A stretch of 64,000 nucleotides of DNA. Source: Bradyrhizobium sp. DOA9 (lineage in GTDB: Bacteria; Pseudomonadota; Alphaproteobacteria; Rhizobiales; Xanthobacteraceae). The notes under the pieces were generated by a model. The model did no database searches. It worked only from the letters and a program-made list of their open reading frames with translations, and was not told the origin of the DNA. Each line of letters starts with the position of its first letter. The stretch's first letter is position 1. Made by a program: the position numbers and the translations under genes. The stretch is from NCBI RefSeq assembly GCF_000617845.2, contig NZ_DF820425.1, positions 3,833,725 to 3,897,724 of the forward strand, given 5' to 3'. Positions 18,481 through 28,052 of this stretch are shown in pieces.

Positions 18481-20163
18481 ATGACGGCCGCGGTGCTCAT
18501 CGTGGGCGGGGGCCCTTGCGGGCTGATGCTGGCGAACGAGCTCGGCCGCCGCGGGGTGTCCGCGATCCTGGTCGACGAAAAGCCCGGCACGGCCTTCAAT
18601 CCGCAAGCCAATGCGACGCAGGCGCGCTCGATGGAGCATTATCGGCGGCTGGGTTTCGCGGACGAGATCAGGCGTGAAGGTCTGCCCGCGGACTATCCGA
18701 CCGATGTCGCCTATTTCACGCGCTACACCGGTTACGAGCTGGCGCGGTTCGCGCTGCCGTCGGCGTCGCGGGCGGGCGAGCTGATCAAGGGCATGTCGGG
18801 CTCCTGGAGCGCGGCGGAGCTGCCGCATCGGGTCTCGCAGAAATATGTCGAGGCGGTGCTGCGCCGCCATGCCGAACGGCTGCAAGGCATCAAGATCAAC
18901 TACGGTCACCGGCTGATCGGCTACACCGAAAGCAGTGACGGTATCGTCGGCGACATCGAATGTCTCGACGACGGCAGCCGCTTCCGCGTCCGCGCCGATG
19001 TCCTGGTCGGGGCGGACGGGCCGCGCTCGATGGTCCGGCAGTCGCTCGGGATCGTCTACGGCGGCGAGACCGGGACGCAGCGCGACTTCATGGGCGGCCG
19101 CATGCTCGCGGTCTATCTCCGCGCGCCCGATTTCTACGCGCGCGTCCCCCACGCGAAAGCGTGGATGTACAATTGCTTCAACGGCGACCGCCGCGCCTTC
19201 ATGGCTTCGGTGAATGGCCGTGACGAGTTTGCGTTCCACACGCAGTTGCGCCCGGGCGAGGACGAAAGCGCGATTACGATCAACGAGGCCAAAACCGCGT
19301 TCCAGCGCGCCTGCGGTGCGCCGATCGATTGCGAAGTTCTGTCCTTCCTGACCTGGACCGCCGGCCACGCACTGGTCGCGAACGGGATGCAGCGGGGCAG
19401 GGTCTTCCTCGGCGGCGACGCGGCGCATCTGTTCACGCCGACCGGCGGGCTCGGCTACAACACCGCGATCGAGGATGCGGTCAATCTCGGTTGGAAGCTC
19501 GCGAGCGTCGTCAAGGGCGTGAGCCCGGCGTCACTGCTCGACAGCTACGAGGTCGAGCGGCGCCCCGTGGCGCTCCGCAACACCGATTATGCGCGGCGCT
19601 TTGCCGATTCGCTCGGTCTCTTCGCGCCGGCCCCGGAGATCGAGGATGCGACGGAGGCCGGCCACGAGGCGCGGCGGATTGCGGGCGCCTATCTCGATCG
19701 GCATGCCCGTGCGGAGTTCAACATCCCCGGCGTCACCTTCGGCGGACGCTACGACGGCTCGCCGATCATCGTCCCCGACGGCAGAGAGCCGCCGCCGGAT
19801 GCCGCCAATATCTACGTTCCCACCGCCTGTCCCGGCGGCCGCGCACCGCATGCGTGGCTGGACGACGGCATGTCGCTGTACGACCTGTTCGGATTCGAAT
19901 GGACGCTGCTTCAGTTTGGGGACGTGATGTCGGCCCATGCGTCCTTCGCCGAGACCGTCCGCGCGATCGGGGCCGATGTAAAGCTCGTCACGCTGCCCGG
20001 ATCGTTGCGCGATCTCTACGAGGCGGATCTCGCCCTGATACGTCCCGACCAGATCGTGGCCTGGCGCGGCAACGCATCGCAGGCCGGAACCATCGGACGC
20101 GTGCTCGGCCGCGCACTCGGGCGCGGTGACAGCGAAGGCGCGCGGCTGGCAAGCGGCAGCTAG
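18481..20163 (+). CDS. FAD-dependent aromatic hydroxylase (MhpA/phenol hydroxylase-like)
   Basis: This 560-residue group A flavoprotein monooxygenase has the dinucleotide fold VLIVGGGPCGLMLANELGRRG at residues about 4-24 (the GxGxxG pattern), the FAD/NADPH DG motif VLVGADGPRS and the GD motif FLGGDAAHLFTPTGGLGYN. Such enzymes hydroxylate aromatic rings with NAD(P)H and O2 in the cytosol. The start at 18481 is preferred because the flavin motif begins directly after it; an in-frame TTG 33 bases earlier is possible. The C-terminal thioredoxin-like domain is present. It could feed the hydroxyquinol pathway, but that link is inference. Confidence 0.85.
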   Translation: MTAAVLIVGGGPCGLMLANELGRRGVSAILVDEKPGTAFNPQANATQARSMEHYRRLGFADEIRREGLPADYPTDVAYFTRYTGYELARFALPSASRAGELIKGMSGSWSAAELPHRVSQKYVEAVLRRHAERLQGIKINYGHRLIGYTESSDGIVGDIECLDDGSRFRVRADVLVGADGPRSMVRQSLGIVYGGETGTQRDFMGGRMLAVYLRAPDFYARVPHAKAWMYNCFNGDRRAFMASVNGRDEFAFHTQLRPGEDESAITINEAKTAFQRACGAPIDCEVLSFLTWTAGHALVANGMQRGRVFLGGDAAHLFTPTGGLGYNTAIEDAVNLGWKLASVVKGVSPASLLDSYEVERRPVALRNTDYARRFADSLGLFAPAPEIEDATEAGHEARRIAGAYLDRHARAEFNIPGVTFGGRYDGSPIIVPDGREPPPDAANIYVPTACPGGRAPHAWLDDGMSLYDLFGFEWTLLQFGDVMSAHASFAETVRAIGADVKLVTLPGSLRDLYEADLALIRPDQIVAWRGNASQAGTIGRVLGRALGRGDSEGARLASGS

Positions 20164-21695
20164 CGCGCGGCGGAGGGATTGGTTCGCGCAGGCGAGGCAG
20201 TCGATGGAATCGCGCTCGCGAAGAGATTGGTCTTGGGTTGGACGCGCGATCCGTCGATCAGCTCGAGCCGGCCGCAGCGATTCAAGGTATGCAGCTTCCT
20301 GCCGGGCCATGCCGGTCCGGGCTTCAGCGCGTGGCGGACGATCTGCTTGAACGCCGTCGGCGACAGTTCGACCACTTCCGCCAGGGCAAGCGCTGCGCCG
20401 TATCCATCGCTGCAGTCCTGGACCGGTCGCCACAGCTTGTCATTGAGCGTGACGAAGTTTCCTGCCGGCCGAGTGCTGGCGCGGTCGATCAGGACGGGGT
20501 TGCTGGCATGAGGCGACCAAGGCCCCAAGATGCGATCGGCGTAATAGATCGCGAGCGAATCCGAAAAGCCACCCGTTCCGTCGCGCCAGGCGCCAAACAG
20601 ATAATACAGGCCGTTGTGGCGCGTGATCGTGACGTCGGCCAGTTCGAGGCCGGAAAGGAGCGTCGCGTATCGCTCCCATTTGTCCGGAAACCGAACGCAT
20701 TTATAGAGGACGACATCCCCGCGGGTCGAACTCTCCGGGATCATGTACAACTCGCCATCGTCCTCGATCAAGAACGGATAGGAGAGGTGACAGGGCTCCT
20801 CGAGCACCGGCATCACTTCGCCGACCGGCCCAGCGTCGCCGAACTCGATCGCCGAGATGATGCCTTTTCCGACGCGGTGATCGAGATCCTCGAAGAAGGC
20901 GAAGGTCCGCCCCTGCCACGAGACGGGAACGGGATCGGCGTAGAAGTGGTTTCCAGGATCTCTCAGAACGTTCCAGCCGGGACCTGACAGGTCTCCGGTC
21001 TGCCAGACGCCCGGGCCCTCGTTGAAGCGCCATCCGATATGCCAATGCGGGGCATAGCAGCAGAGCCGATAGATCTCCTTGGCGATCGATACGGCAAGGC
21101 CGCGCGCAACGTAGCCAACGGGTCCGCGGCGCGGGACGCTTGCAGCGGGGAGCGGCAGTTGCGGCACGATGCGCGGCCTTCCCGACAGGATCGCCGCCAG
21201 CATGGTCAGGGTCCGCGCCATGACCGTTTCGAGCGCACCGCTGAGGCCCGCGGCAATCTCTCCGGACGGATGGCCGCGGTCGAGGACTGAGCCGTCGATC
21301 TCGTTGACGATCTCGATCACCGGCAGGTCGCCGGCGAGGATGGCGGCGAGCGCGGCATTTTCGCCTGCGACGCCATTGAACAGCGGCCGGAGATAGAGCC
21401 GGGCAGGGCAGGCCGGATCGCGCGGCACACTGGTAAAATCGACGATCACGTCGTCCGGGCCGACGCTGCCCCGTGCCGGTTCGGAGCCGATCGTCAACCT
21501 GTCGGCGTCACTGTGCTTGCCCCTGTGCAACACCAGGCGCTCGAGCTCGAACAGGGCATCGAGGCCCGCCGGCCGCGGCTCCGCCGTTGCCGTCCATGCG
21601 ATTTGCACCGGCACGTCCCGGCCGTCGACCGACAGGGTCCTGCGGTCCATCCAGCGGCGCGCGTAGTCACGTTCACAGCGAAACTCGATGATCAT
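20160..21695 (-). CDS. Formyltransferase-like / GINT1-type beta-propeller protein
   Basis: This 511-residue protein has two parts. Residues about 1-180 resemble a degenerate formyltransferase-like domain, and residues about 200-490 form a five-bladed propeller pattern with repeated YADPVPVSWQGRTFAFFED, YPFLIEDDGELYMIPES and YYLFGAWRDGTGGFSDSL units. The second part recalls the N-terminal domain of plant glucosamine inositolphosphorylceramide transferase (GINT1). No transferase catalytic domain follows. Glycan or glycolipid modification is suggested by the GT4 and flippase genes next to it. The stop overlaps the converging monooxygenase gene by 4 bases. Confidence 0.65.
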   Translation of the reverse strand: MIIEFRCERDYARRWMDRRTLSVDGRDVPVQIAWTATAEPRPAGLDALFELERLVLHRGKHSDADRLTIGSEPARGSVGPDDVIVDFTSVPRDPACPARLYLRPLFNGVAGENAALAAILAGDLPVIEIVNEIDGSVLDRGHPSGEIAAGLSGALETVMARTLTMLAAILSGRPRIVPQLPLPAASVPRRGPVGYVARGLAVSIAKEIYRLCCYAPHWHIGWRFNEGPGVWQTGDLSGPGWNVLRDPGNHFYADPVPVSWQGRTFAFFEDLDHRVGKGIISAIEFGDAGPVGEVMPVLEEPCHLSYPFLIEDDGELYMIPESSTRGDVVLYKCVRFPDKWERYATLLSGLELADVTITRHNGLYYLFGAWRDGTGGFSDSLAIYYADRILGPWSPHASNPVLIDRASTRPAGNFVTLNDKLWRPVQDCSDGYGAALALAEVVELSPTAFKQIVRHALKPGPAWPGRKLHTLNRCGRLELIDGSRVQPKTNLFASAIPSTASPARTNPSAAR

Positions 21696-21724
21696 GTCGA
21701 GCCAATCTGTTCCAGCGCATCAGG

Positions 21725-22900
21725 TCAAACGACCCGGTCGAGAATTCGGACGTATTCCTCGACCATGGCATCTACCGAATAGCGCAGCCGCAGGCCTTTG
21801 GCGTTTTGTCGCAGGTCGTCACGCAATTGCTGGTCCGTCAGCAGCCTCGAGACGGCCGCGGAGAGCTGGGCATGATCGGAGGCATCGACGAAGAGTGCAG
21901 TCGGTCTGCCTTCGTAGGACAACACTTCGCGCAGGACGGGAAGATCGGTGACGACGGAGGGAACGCCGGCGTTGGCGGCCTCGACGGCAGCCAGACCAAA
22001 GGTCTCGGCCTGGGTCGGAAAGACGAACACGTCGAGACAGGCGAGGAAGTCCGCCATCCGGCCGGGAGGGATCTCCCCGAGCAAATGTAGACGGTCCGAG
22101 ACGTTCAAGTCGTCCGCGAGCTGCCTCAGCCGGGCCTCGTCGGCACCCTGGCCGGCGATCGCAAGATGCCAGGACGGTTGATCCGGCAGCAGACCTATCG
22201 CCAGATCGAGCCGCTTGTGCGGATGCAGTCGTGCTGCGCAGCCGAGCAGGACGCGGTCCGGCGGCAGATTGAATCGTTGCCGCGCAGCCTCCTTCGAGAG
22301 GGTGAGGGCCTTGTCGTCGAAGCCATGCGGTACATGCACCATGCGCGACCGGTAGGCCGCCGGGTAGCGCGAATATTCGCGCTCCATGTCCTGCGAATTG
22401 AGCGTGATGCAGTCGAAGAAGCCGAGGCTGCCCATGGCGATGTCGGCGGTGCGGACCGGCCAGCTCATCGCCAGCGCGGATGAAACCTGATTGGCGACGA
22501 CCGGTGCACGGCTGACGAGGCGCGTGACGCCGGCGCCGATGACGTTGCCGAAATGCTGGAAGGTCAGGACGGCGTCGGGCCTCGTGGCCCTGATGTGGTG
22601 GCCGAGCGTCCACAGCATCCGCAGCAGCGCCAGCGGATTGCCCGGCCGGCTCGGCGCGCAGTAGAGCGTCTCCGGCGGCTCGTCGAAGGAGTCCGATTTG
22701 CGGAAGAAGAACAGGTTGGTGACCCGGTAGCCGCGCGCGGTCAGCCCGGCGCCGAGCAGCCGGGAGATTTCCTGTGCACCGGCGTTCTCGGCCTGGGTTT
22801 GCGCAAGAAGCACGTGAAGTTTTCGCACCTTGCCGTTCGGCCGCGCAGGTGCCGTCGCGCTTGTCTCGCCCAAGTCCTTGTTCGGCTGAAAATGGAGCAC
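21725..22900 (-). CDS. Glycosyltransferase family 4 protein
   Basis: This 391-residue GT-B glycosyltransferase has a C-terminal nucleotide-sugar domain with GCAARLHPHKRLDLAIGLL and the acidic FVFPTQAETFGLAAVEAANAG motif (the EX7E signature). These are typical of GT4 enzymes that add a sugar to a lipid-linked or surface-glycan acceptor at the cytoplasmic face. The first 27 residues are polar and may not be conserved. It lies between a GINT1-like gene and a flippase gene on the same strand. A long inverted repeat is present upstream. Confidence 0.88.
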   Translation of the reverse strand: MLHFQPNKDLGETSATAPARPNGKVRKLHVLLAQTQAENAGAQEISRLLGAGLTARGYRVTNLFFFRKSDSFDEPPETLYCAPSRPGNPLALLRMLWTLGHHIRATRPDAVLTFQHFGNVIGAGVTRLVSRAPVVANQVSSALAMSWPVRTADIAMGSLGFFDCITLNSQDMEREYSRYPAAYRSRMVHVPHGFDDKALTLSKEAARQRFNLPPDRVLLGCAARLHPHKRLDLAIGLLPDQPSWHLAIAGQGADEARLRQLADDLNVSDRLHLLGEIPPGRMADFLACLDVFVFPTQAETFGLAAVEAANAGVPSVVTDLPVLREVLSYEGRPTALFVDASDHAQLSAAVSRLLTDQQLRDDLRQNAKGLRLRYSVDAMVEEYVRILDRVV

Positions 22901-22938
22901 GGATCCCGACCCGCTAAAGAAAGGAAATGTTCACCTTC

Positions 22939-22999
22939 TTAACTCCGTACCTAACATGCAGGCATCTCGCGGACACCGGCTAGCAACAAACGGAGTTAA
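22939..22999. repeat. Inverted repeat upstream of the GT4 gene
   Basis: TTAACTCCGT at 22939-22948 and ACGGAGTTAA at 22990-22999 are perfect inverted copies separated by 41 bases. They lie 39 bases upstream of the GT4 start, in the probable promoter region. They could be two operator half-sites for DNA looping. The remainder of the 22901-23106 gap holds nothing recognisable. Confidence 0.5.
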
Positions 23000-23106
23000 T
23001 GCGGCGCCATGGCGAGGGCGTCGTTCGCGCAGCATTTCCGCTGGTTCCCGGCTGGCGCGTTAACCAATCGGTCCTGTGCGTTGACCCCAGCGGCACGTGA
23101 CGACAC

Positions 23107-24453
23107 CTAGTCGCGCGAGTCCGCGCTGCGGACGGCATAATTGCCGCGCCTCGACGCAGGAAAGCGCAAGAGCACGAGAATGGAGGGATCCACCCCGCTT
23201 CGCCGGCGGCAGAGGACGTTCAGCGCGATGGTCGCGAGCGCGAGCGACACGGTCGTCGAAATAGCCGCGCCAAGCACGCCGAGGAAGGGAATCAGGACGA
23301 GAAATCCGACGAGCCGCAGCGCGACGTTGGCGGCGATCACCGGCACATAGATTCGTTCATGGCCGGTCAGCTGCAGGATCGCAGCAGACGGGCCGCCCGC
23401 CGCCTGGATGGCGGTTCCGATTGCGAGCACGATCAGGACCGAATGCTGCTCGGCGAAATGAGGTCCGAACAGGTTGAGGAGATAGGGGCCGCCGATCCAG
23501 ATCGTGGCGAGACCGGCGATGACGCAGAGCGCAGTCACTTCCGCCATCAAGCGCGAGGTCCGCTCGAACTCCCTGTGGTTCTTGCTGAAATACAGCGATG
23601 GGAGCCGGCGCGCCCCGAACGTGTAAAGTGCTGCGGACACCATGGCGAAAATGTTGGCGAGGCGCGAGGCGGCAAAGTAGATTCCCGCGGTCGTCGGGTC
23701 CAGCATCCAGTACACCAGAATGACGTCGAGATACTGGTTGGCGACTTCGAGGATCGATGCGAGCCAGAAGTGCAGGGCACTCGATCGCCAGCGTGACGTC
23801 TCGGAACGAGCCGGCGTATTGCGCAGATCCGGCAGCACGCGCGCGACGGATACGATTTGCGCAATCAGTCCAACCGACATCGCGATCGTTATCGCCGCGA
23901 ACAGCTCGGCCGGATCGAGTTGGCGATGGGCGAGCAGCATGACGAGCAGGAACAGGACGACGATGGCCCGCCAGAGGAACTCGCGGTTTCCTTCGCCCAT
24001 GAGAATGCTGACCAGCGAGCGCGCGATCTGGCTGCCGAGCATCAATCCGGCATTGACGGCCGTGTAGGCCGACACCGCAAGGATCAGCACCCACCAGTCG
24101 CCTCTCATGCTCGCGACGATCGCGATGACGCCGATCACGATCAGCATTGCGACCGAGGCGATCTTCAAGCTCGATTGCAGGACGCCTTTGGTAAGGTCCG
24201 GCCTTTGGCCGACTTGATATTCGTTCAGGAACCGCACCAGCAGGGATTCCTGGCCGACCAGCCCCACGACGGCCGCGATCTGCGCGACCGAAAGCCAGGT
24301 CGCAAAGTTGCCGAAGCCGTCAGGCGACATCGTCCGCGCCGCCAGCGAGAACAATGCGAACGCGAGCACGCCGCTGCCGACCTTGAGCAGGATGGTCCCG
24401 GCAACACCGCGCGTGACGTCGCGCCGCATGAACTGGAGAATGGATGCGATCAT
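23107..24453 (-). CDS. Oligosaccharide flippase / lipopolysaccharide biosynthesis protein (Wzx-like)
   Basis: This 448-residue integral membrane protein has about twelve hydrophobic segments spread along its length and belongs to the MATE/MVF-like polysaccharide transporter group. It starts near a cytoplasmic helix and has the early GTILLKVGSGVLAFALFSLAAR segment with TMSPDGFGNFA, the family pattern at the end of helix 1. It would move lipid-linked saccharide units across the inner membrane. Its neighbour encodes a GT4 enzyme, consistent with a small glycan assembly locus. Confidence 0.83.
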   Translation of the reverse strand: MIASILQFMRRDVTRGVAGTILLKVGSGVLAFALFSLAARTMSPDGFGNFATWLSVAQIAAVVGLVGQESLLVRFLNEYQVGQRPDLTKGVLQSSLKIASVAMLIVIGVIAIVASMRGDWWVLILAVSAYTAVNAGLMLGSQIARSLVSILMGEGNREFLWRAIVVLFLLVMLLAHRQLDPAELFAAITIAMSVGLIAQIVSVARVLPDLRNTPARSETSRWRSSALHFWLASILEVANQYLDVILVYWMLDPTTAGIYFAASRLANIFAMVSAALYTFGARRLPSLYFSKNHREFERTSRLMAEVTALCVIAGLATIWIGGPYLLNLFGPHFAEQHSVLIVLAIGTAIQAAGGPSAAILQLTGHERIYVPVIAANVALRLVGFLVLIPFLGVLGAAISTTVSLALATIALNVLCRRRSGVDPSILVLLRFPASRRGNYAVRSADSRD

Positions 24454-24861
24454 GGAAGGGTTAAAGGGGCTGCGCTCCCCGGACGAGACATGTTCCGATA
24501 CCGGCGAGAACCTAGCATGTCGAGAAACCGCGAGTGTTAATGGACGAGTGGAGGATTTCGGCGGTCGCGGCGATATCGCTTGCTTCGTTCTGGAACATTG
24601 CTGTCTCCATTGTCCGAGCTCTGCGAGTTCCAGCTCGCGCGACGGACGGCATAGCGCAGCATCGATGACTGAGAAGACAAGATCTGGCGCTCGCGTGCAG
24701 AATGGATTCGCGGCAGCAAGACGCGTGCCGCGGCGAGGCGGCGCGCTCCGGGCGTCCGGTCATTAACCTCGATCTCAGGAAATGTTCGCACCGGGCCCTG
24801 CGATGCGACATCAGGCGAGGGAATTGCACTGCAGACGTCGTTAACCGTGGGAGCCCGAGCC
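24454..24861. other. Gene-free region between flippase and flavoprotein genes
   Basis: These 408 bases separate divergent genes. I see no protein frame with convincing codon pattern and start, no RNA gene and no strong repeat. It probably holds the two promoters. Confidence 0.5.
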
Positions 24862-26079
24862 ATGACGAGAACCGCGACCGAGCCCGTCGAGGGAGGCGAA
24901 GGCGCAACCATCGACGCGGACGTCGCCATCGTCGGCGGCGGCCTTGCGGGATCGCTCGCGGCGGCCGTGCTGGCGCGGGCCGGCCATCGCGTCGCTCTCG
25001 TCGACAAGCGGGCGGTCCATCCGGACGAGTTCCGGGTCGAAAAGATCAGCGGCCATCAGCTGGAATTGCTCCGCAAGCTCGGCTTTCTCGACGCGCTCGA
25101 AGAAGTCGCTTGCCGATATGATCAAGTGCTCAACATCCGTGAGGGCAAGGTGGTCGATGTCAGTGTCGGCCGGGCTTACGGATTTCCCTATGCCGATCTC
25201 GTCGCCATGGCGCGTCGCCAGATTCCCGATCCCACCAGCCTGATCGTCGACGAGGTCACGGCGATCGACAACAGCGACGACGTCCAGCATCTCGAGCTGG
25301 CCTCCGGACGGCGCGTGACGGCGCGCCTCGTCGTTCTGGCCACGGGCATGGCGGGGGCCCTGGGCTACAAGCTCGGCATCAGGCGGCGTGTTCTGGCCGA
25401 GCGCCATTCGGTTTCGTTCGGCTTCACGATCGCTCGCAAGGACGGCAATCCGTTCGATTTCGAGGCGCTGACCTGTTACGGCGAACGCACGGCGGATGGC
25501 ATCGACTATCTCAGCCTGTTTCCCGTCCGCGCCGGAATGCGTGCCAATCTCTTCATGTTTCGCGATCCGACCGATCCGATCATGCGCGAGTTGCGCCGCG
25601 AGCCGGAGGCGACAATCTTGCGCCTGCTGCCGGGATTGCGGAGCTATCTCGGCGATTTCCGTGTGACCGACCGGGTGCAGAACTGGGTGATGGACCTGAC
25701 CGTCGTCGAGGGGCATCTCCAGCCCGGAATCGTGCTCATCGGCGATGCGTTCCAGACCAATTGTCCCGCGGCCGGAACGGGTGTCGCCCGTCTTCTGGTG
25801 GACGTCGACCGTCTTTGCACCGAATATGTGCCGCAATGGCTCATGACCGCAGGCATGGACCTGGACAAGATCTCGCAGTTCTATGCCGACCGCGACAAGA
25901 TCGCGGCGGATCAGCAGTCGCTGAAGATGGCACGCTTCCGCCAGGCGCTGACCTCGCGCAACGATATCGGCTGGGACGTGCGGCGACGGTTGCACTTCCT
26001 GCGGCGCAGTCTTGCACACCGCGTCGATCAGATGCATCCGGGCTGGCTTGGGCGGGTCCGCGGCGCGTTGCGCGCCTGA
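24862..26079 (+). CDS. FAD-dependent monooxygenase-like flavoprotein
   Basis: This 405-residue flavoprotein has the Rossmann motif VAIVGGGLAGSLAAAVLARAG at residues about 22-42, an FAD-binding middle strand (RLVVLATGMAG) and a GD motif (IVLIGDAFQTNCPAAGTGV), as in the halogenase/geranylgeranyl reductase/PHBH superfamily. The substrate is unknown. The ATG at 24862 is chosen; an in-frame GTG 15 bases earlier is possible. It is divergent from the flippase gene and converges with a FemAB-like gene, so it may modify a lipid or glycan product. Confidence 0.8.
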   Translation: MTRTATEPVEGGEGATIDADVAIVGGGLAGSLAAAVLARAGHRVALVDKRAVHPDEFRVEKISGHQLELLRKLGFLDALEEVACRYDQVLNIREGKVVDVSVGRAYGFPYADLVAMARRQIPDPTSLIVDEVTAIDNSDDVQHLELASGRRVTARLVVLATGMAGALGYKLGIRRRVLAERHSVSFGFTIARKDGNPFDFEALTCYGERTADGIDYLSLFPVRAGMRANLFMFRDPTDPIMRELRREPEATILRLLPGLRSYLGDFRVTDRVQNWVMDLTVVEGHLQPGIVLIGDAFQTNCPAAGTGVARLLVDVDRLCTEYVPQWLMTAGMDLDKISQFYADRDKIAADQQSLKMARFRQALTSRNDIGWDVRRRLHFLRRSLAHRVDQMHPGWLGRVRGALRA

Positions 26080-26098
26080 GCTCTGCGACGCCGGCAGG

Positions 26099-27235
26099 TC
26101 AGCGCGTCGGCCTCGGCGTGTGGGCGGGCTGAACCTTGAGATCCGAGAGCCGCTTGGCCGCCAGCTTGAGCCAGGGCGCCTGCTTCAGCCCGAACAGGGC
26201 GATGGCGCCTATGGCGCTGCCGACCTGCGTCACCTCCCACACCGGCGAAGGCTGTGCCCCGAACGATTTCTTGTAGGGCTCGTCGCCGATGGTGAAGTCG
26301 AGCATCTGGTCTCCGCGCTCGATACAATCCCGCGCCACCTGTTCGAACATCAGCGCGCCGATCGACTGGCTCTTGTAGCCGTCGATGTCGAAGGCGCTCA
26401 TGATGATGAGGAAGCTGCCGCGGTGGCACAATCCGAGCACGGTGGCGATCACTTCGCCGTCCATCTTCATGGCATAGAGGCGGACGAAGGAGCCGAGGCC
26501 CCGAACGGAGACGTCGGAATAGAAGCCGTAATATTCGGGGCGCTGCAGCAGGTCTCCGTCGCCCTGTGCATGAAAGCGTGGGCCGCGAAACTTCCTCATC
26601 ACGTCCATCGCCTCGAGCACGCCGGCGCTGTCGCCGCAGCATGCGAAGCTCAGCGCCCCCTTCTTCTGGAGCTGACGGTATTTCTTGGCGAGCTCCTTCT
26701 GGTAGGAGCGATCCAACGCGCTGGCCCGCCATTGCTCGTACGGTGCGACCAGAACCGTGGCGTAGGCATTGGTGTTCATCGAGACGCGGCGGGACGTCGC
26801 CAGCAGGTCTTCGATGGGAAGCCGTCCGTCGGGCAGCTTGGCCATCCGGAGCAGATCAAAGGGGCGGACAAGGCGGCGAATCTGCGCGCATGCGGCCGCA
26901 TCGCGGAGCAATTGTGCGAACACGTCCGGGCTGCAAACCGGCGCCAGATAGTCGGAAACGCGGAGGTCGGCGAACTCGACGGTTCGTATCGGACCGCGCC
27001 GGATCCGGAGCAGGGGCAGCACCATCGCAAGTACACCGGTGTTGCGGTAACGCACCACGACGACCAGAGCTGTTGCACCCGTTTCAGGCACGAGCCTGGT
27101 GTAGAGGCTATGCAGCCAGACCGGATGCTGGAACGCGGTGGCAGCCGAGCGATCGAACAGCTCCGCATATTCCGGAGACAGAAAGTCGAACGACTTCTCG
27201 ACGGCGATGTCGAACGTGTTGCTGGGCTTGTTCAT
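26099..27235 (-). CDS. GNAT/FemAB-like acyltransferase (BioF2-like / CelD domain)
   Basis: This 378-residue protein has the double-GNAT layout of BioF2-like acetyltransferases: an N-terminal half with HPVWLHSLYTRL, and a C-terminal half where LDRSYQKELAKKYRQLQKKG precedes the cofactor-binding VIATVLGLCHRGSFLIIMSAFD and DFTIGDEPYKKSFG. Relatives act in exopolysaccharide or cell-surface synthesis. The ATG at 27235 is preferred over a TTG two codons upstream. Its genomic neighbours include a glycosyltransferase and a flippase, which supports a surface-glycan role. Confidence 0.78.
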   Translation of the reverse strand: MNKPSNTFDIAVEKSFDFLSPEYAELFDRSAATAFQHPVWLHSLYTRLVPETGATALVVVVRYRNTGVLAMVLPLLRIRRGPIRTVEFADLRVSDYLAPVCSPDVFAQLLRDAAACAQIRRLVRPFDLLRMAKLPDGRLPIEDLLATSRRVSMNTNAYATVLVAPYEQWRASALDRSYQKELAKKYRQLQKKGALSFACCGDSAGVLEAMDVMRKFRGPRFHAQGDGDLLQRPEYYGFYSDVSVRGLGSFVRLYAMKMDGEVIATVLGLCHRGSFLIIMSAFDIDGYKSQSIGALMFEQVARDCIERGDQMLDFTIGDEPYKKSFGAQPSPVWEVTQVGSAIGAIALFGLKQAPWLKLAAKRLSDLKVQPAHTPRPTR

Positions 27236-27411
27236 GAGCAATCAGGAAAACCGGGGCATTCGCGAGCGTCGCTCGAACCGTAACTGCGCTTATAGCAAAG
27301 GGCGTTACAGGTCGGACACCAGCACCGCGCGATTTGCGCCAATGCGTTCAACCATGCTCGTATGGTTAACATATTGCCAAATGGTCGGGCTCCAGCGCGA
27401 GTGCGGGTCTC

Positions 27412-27534
27412 TCAGAGTCGCACCCCGGTGGTAGCAAACGCCTGCGCGGCGGGCTCCTGCATGCGATTGAGGATCGCCATCCCGGCAAGCGCGATCACAA
27501 CGGCCGCGACGCAGCCAAGCAAAAAAGCCTTCAT
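27412..27534 (-). CDS. Small single-pass membrane protein (40 residues)
   Basis: A 40-residue frame starts with an ATG at 27534 preceded by a very strong GGGAGG site 7-12 bases upstream. It encodes one hydrophobic segment, MKAFLLGCVAAVVIALAGM, followed by a short polar tail ending in GVRL. It has the character of the tiny exported or inner-membrane proteins common in Bradyrhizobium. No function can be assigned. It lies in an otherwise gene-free stretch between a FemAB-like gene and a divergent secreted-protein gene. Confidence 0.6.
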   Translation of the reverse strand: MKAFLLGCVAAVVIALAGMAILNRMQEPAAQAFATTGVRL

Positions 27535-27717
27535 CCTCAGCCTCCCTCGATAGGACCAAGCCATCTATACGACAGGGCTTGCGGCGAGCAAGCGCGACGC
27601 GGCGATCGCCGTTCAAGCGGAGCATCCCGCGAACCGGCTGTTTGCGCTGCACGATCCGGAACGGATGCAGGCCTTGCAAGTTTTCTGCAAGCCCAGTCAG
27701 CGCATCGGAGGTCTTGC

Positions 27718-27978
27718 GTGAAATTTCCGAGAACGATCCTGTGCTTCGCGGCACTTTGTCTTGTCGAGGGTGCCCTGGCCCAGCCCGCCCAAACCAACTC
27801 GCCGGCGACGCAAACGCCTCCCGAAGACAAGGGCCAACTCCAGCCGCAAGGTTGGACGGGCCCGATCAACACCGGCTCGGGTGGTGCGCCGCCCGAGAGC
27901 CCCCAGGGCCAGAGTCCGCCTGGAATGCAGGCTGCGCCGGAGGGGTCGTCCAAGACCACGACCGCCCCGGCCAAGTAG
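27718..27978 (+). CDS. Small secreted proline-rich protein
   Basis: This 86-residue protein has a signal peptide (MKFPRTILCFAALCLVEGALAQ, cleavage near residue 21) and a mature part rich in proline, glutamine, glycine and serine with no predicted fold. The GTG start at 27718 is supported by GGAGG 7-11 bases upstream. I do not recognise a family. It precedes the WD40-cytochrome gene on the same strand by 74 bases and could be cotranscribed with it. Confidence 0.6.
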   Translation: MKFPRTILCFAALCLVEGALAQPAQTNSPATQTPPEDKGQLQPQGWTGPINTGSGGAPPESPQGQSPPGMQAAPEGSSKTTTAPAK

Positions 27979-28052
27979 ACCGTTTCAGGATATTCATTTC
28001 CATTGCCTGTTCTGGCAATCTCGAGAGGGTGGATGTCAGCAGGCGGCCAGGA

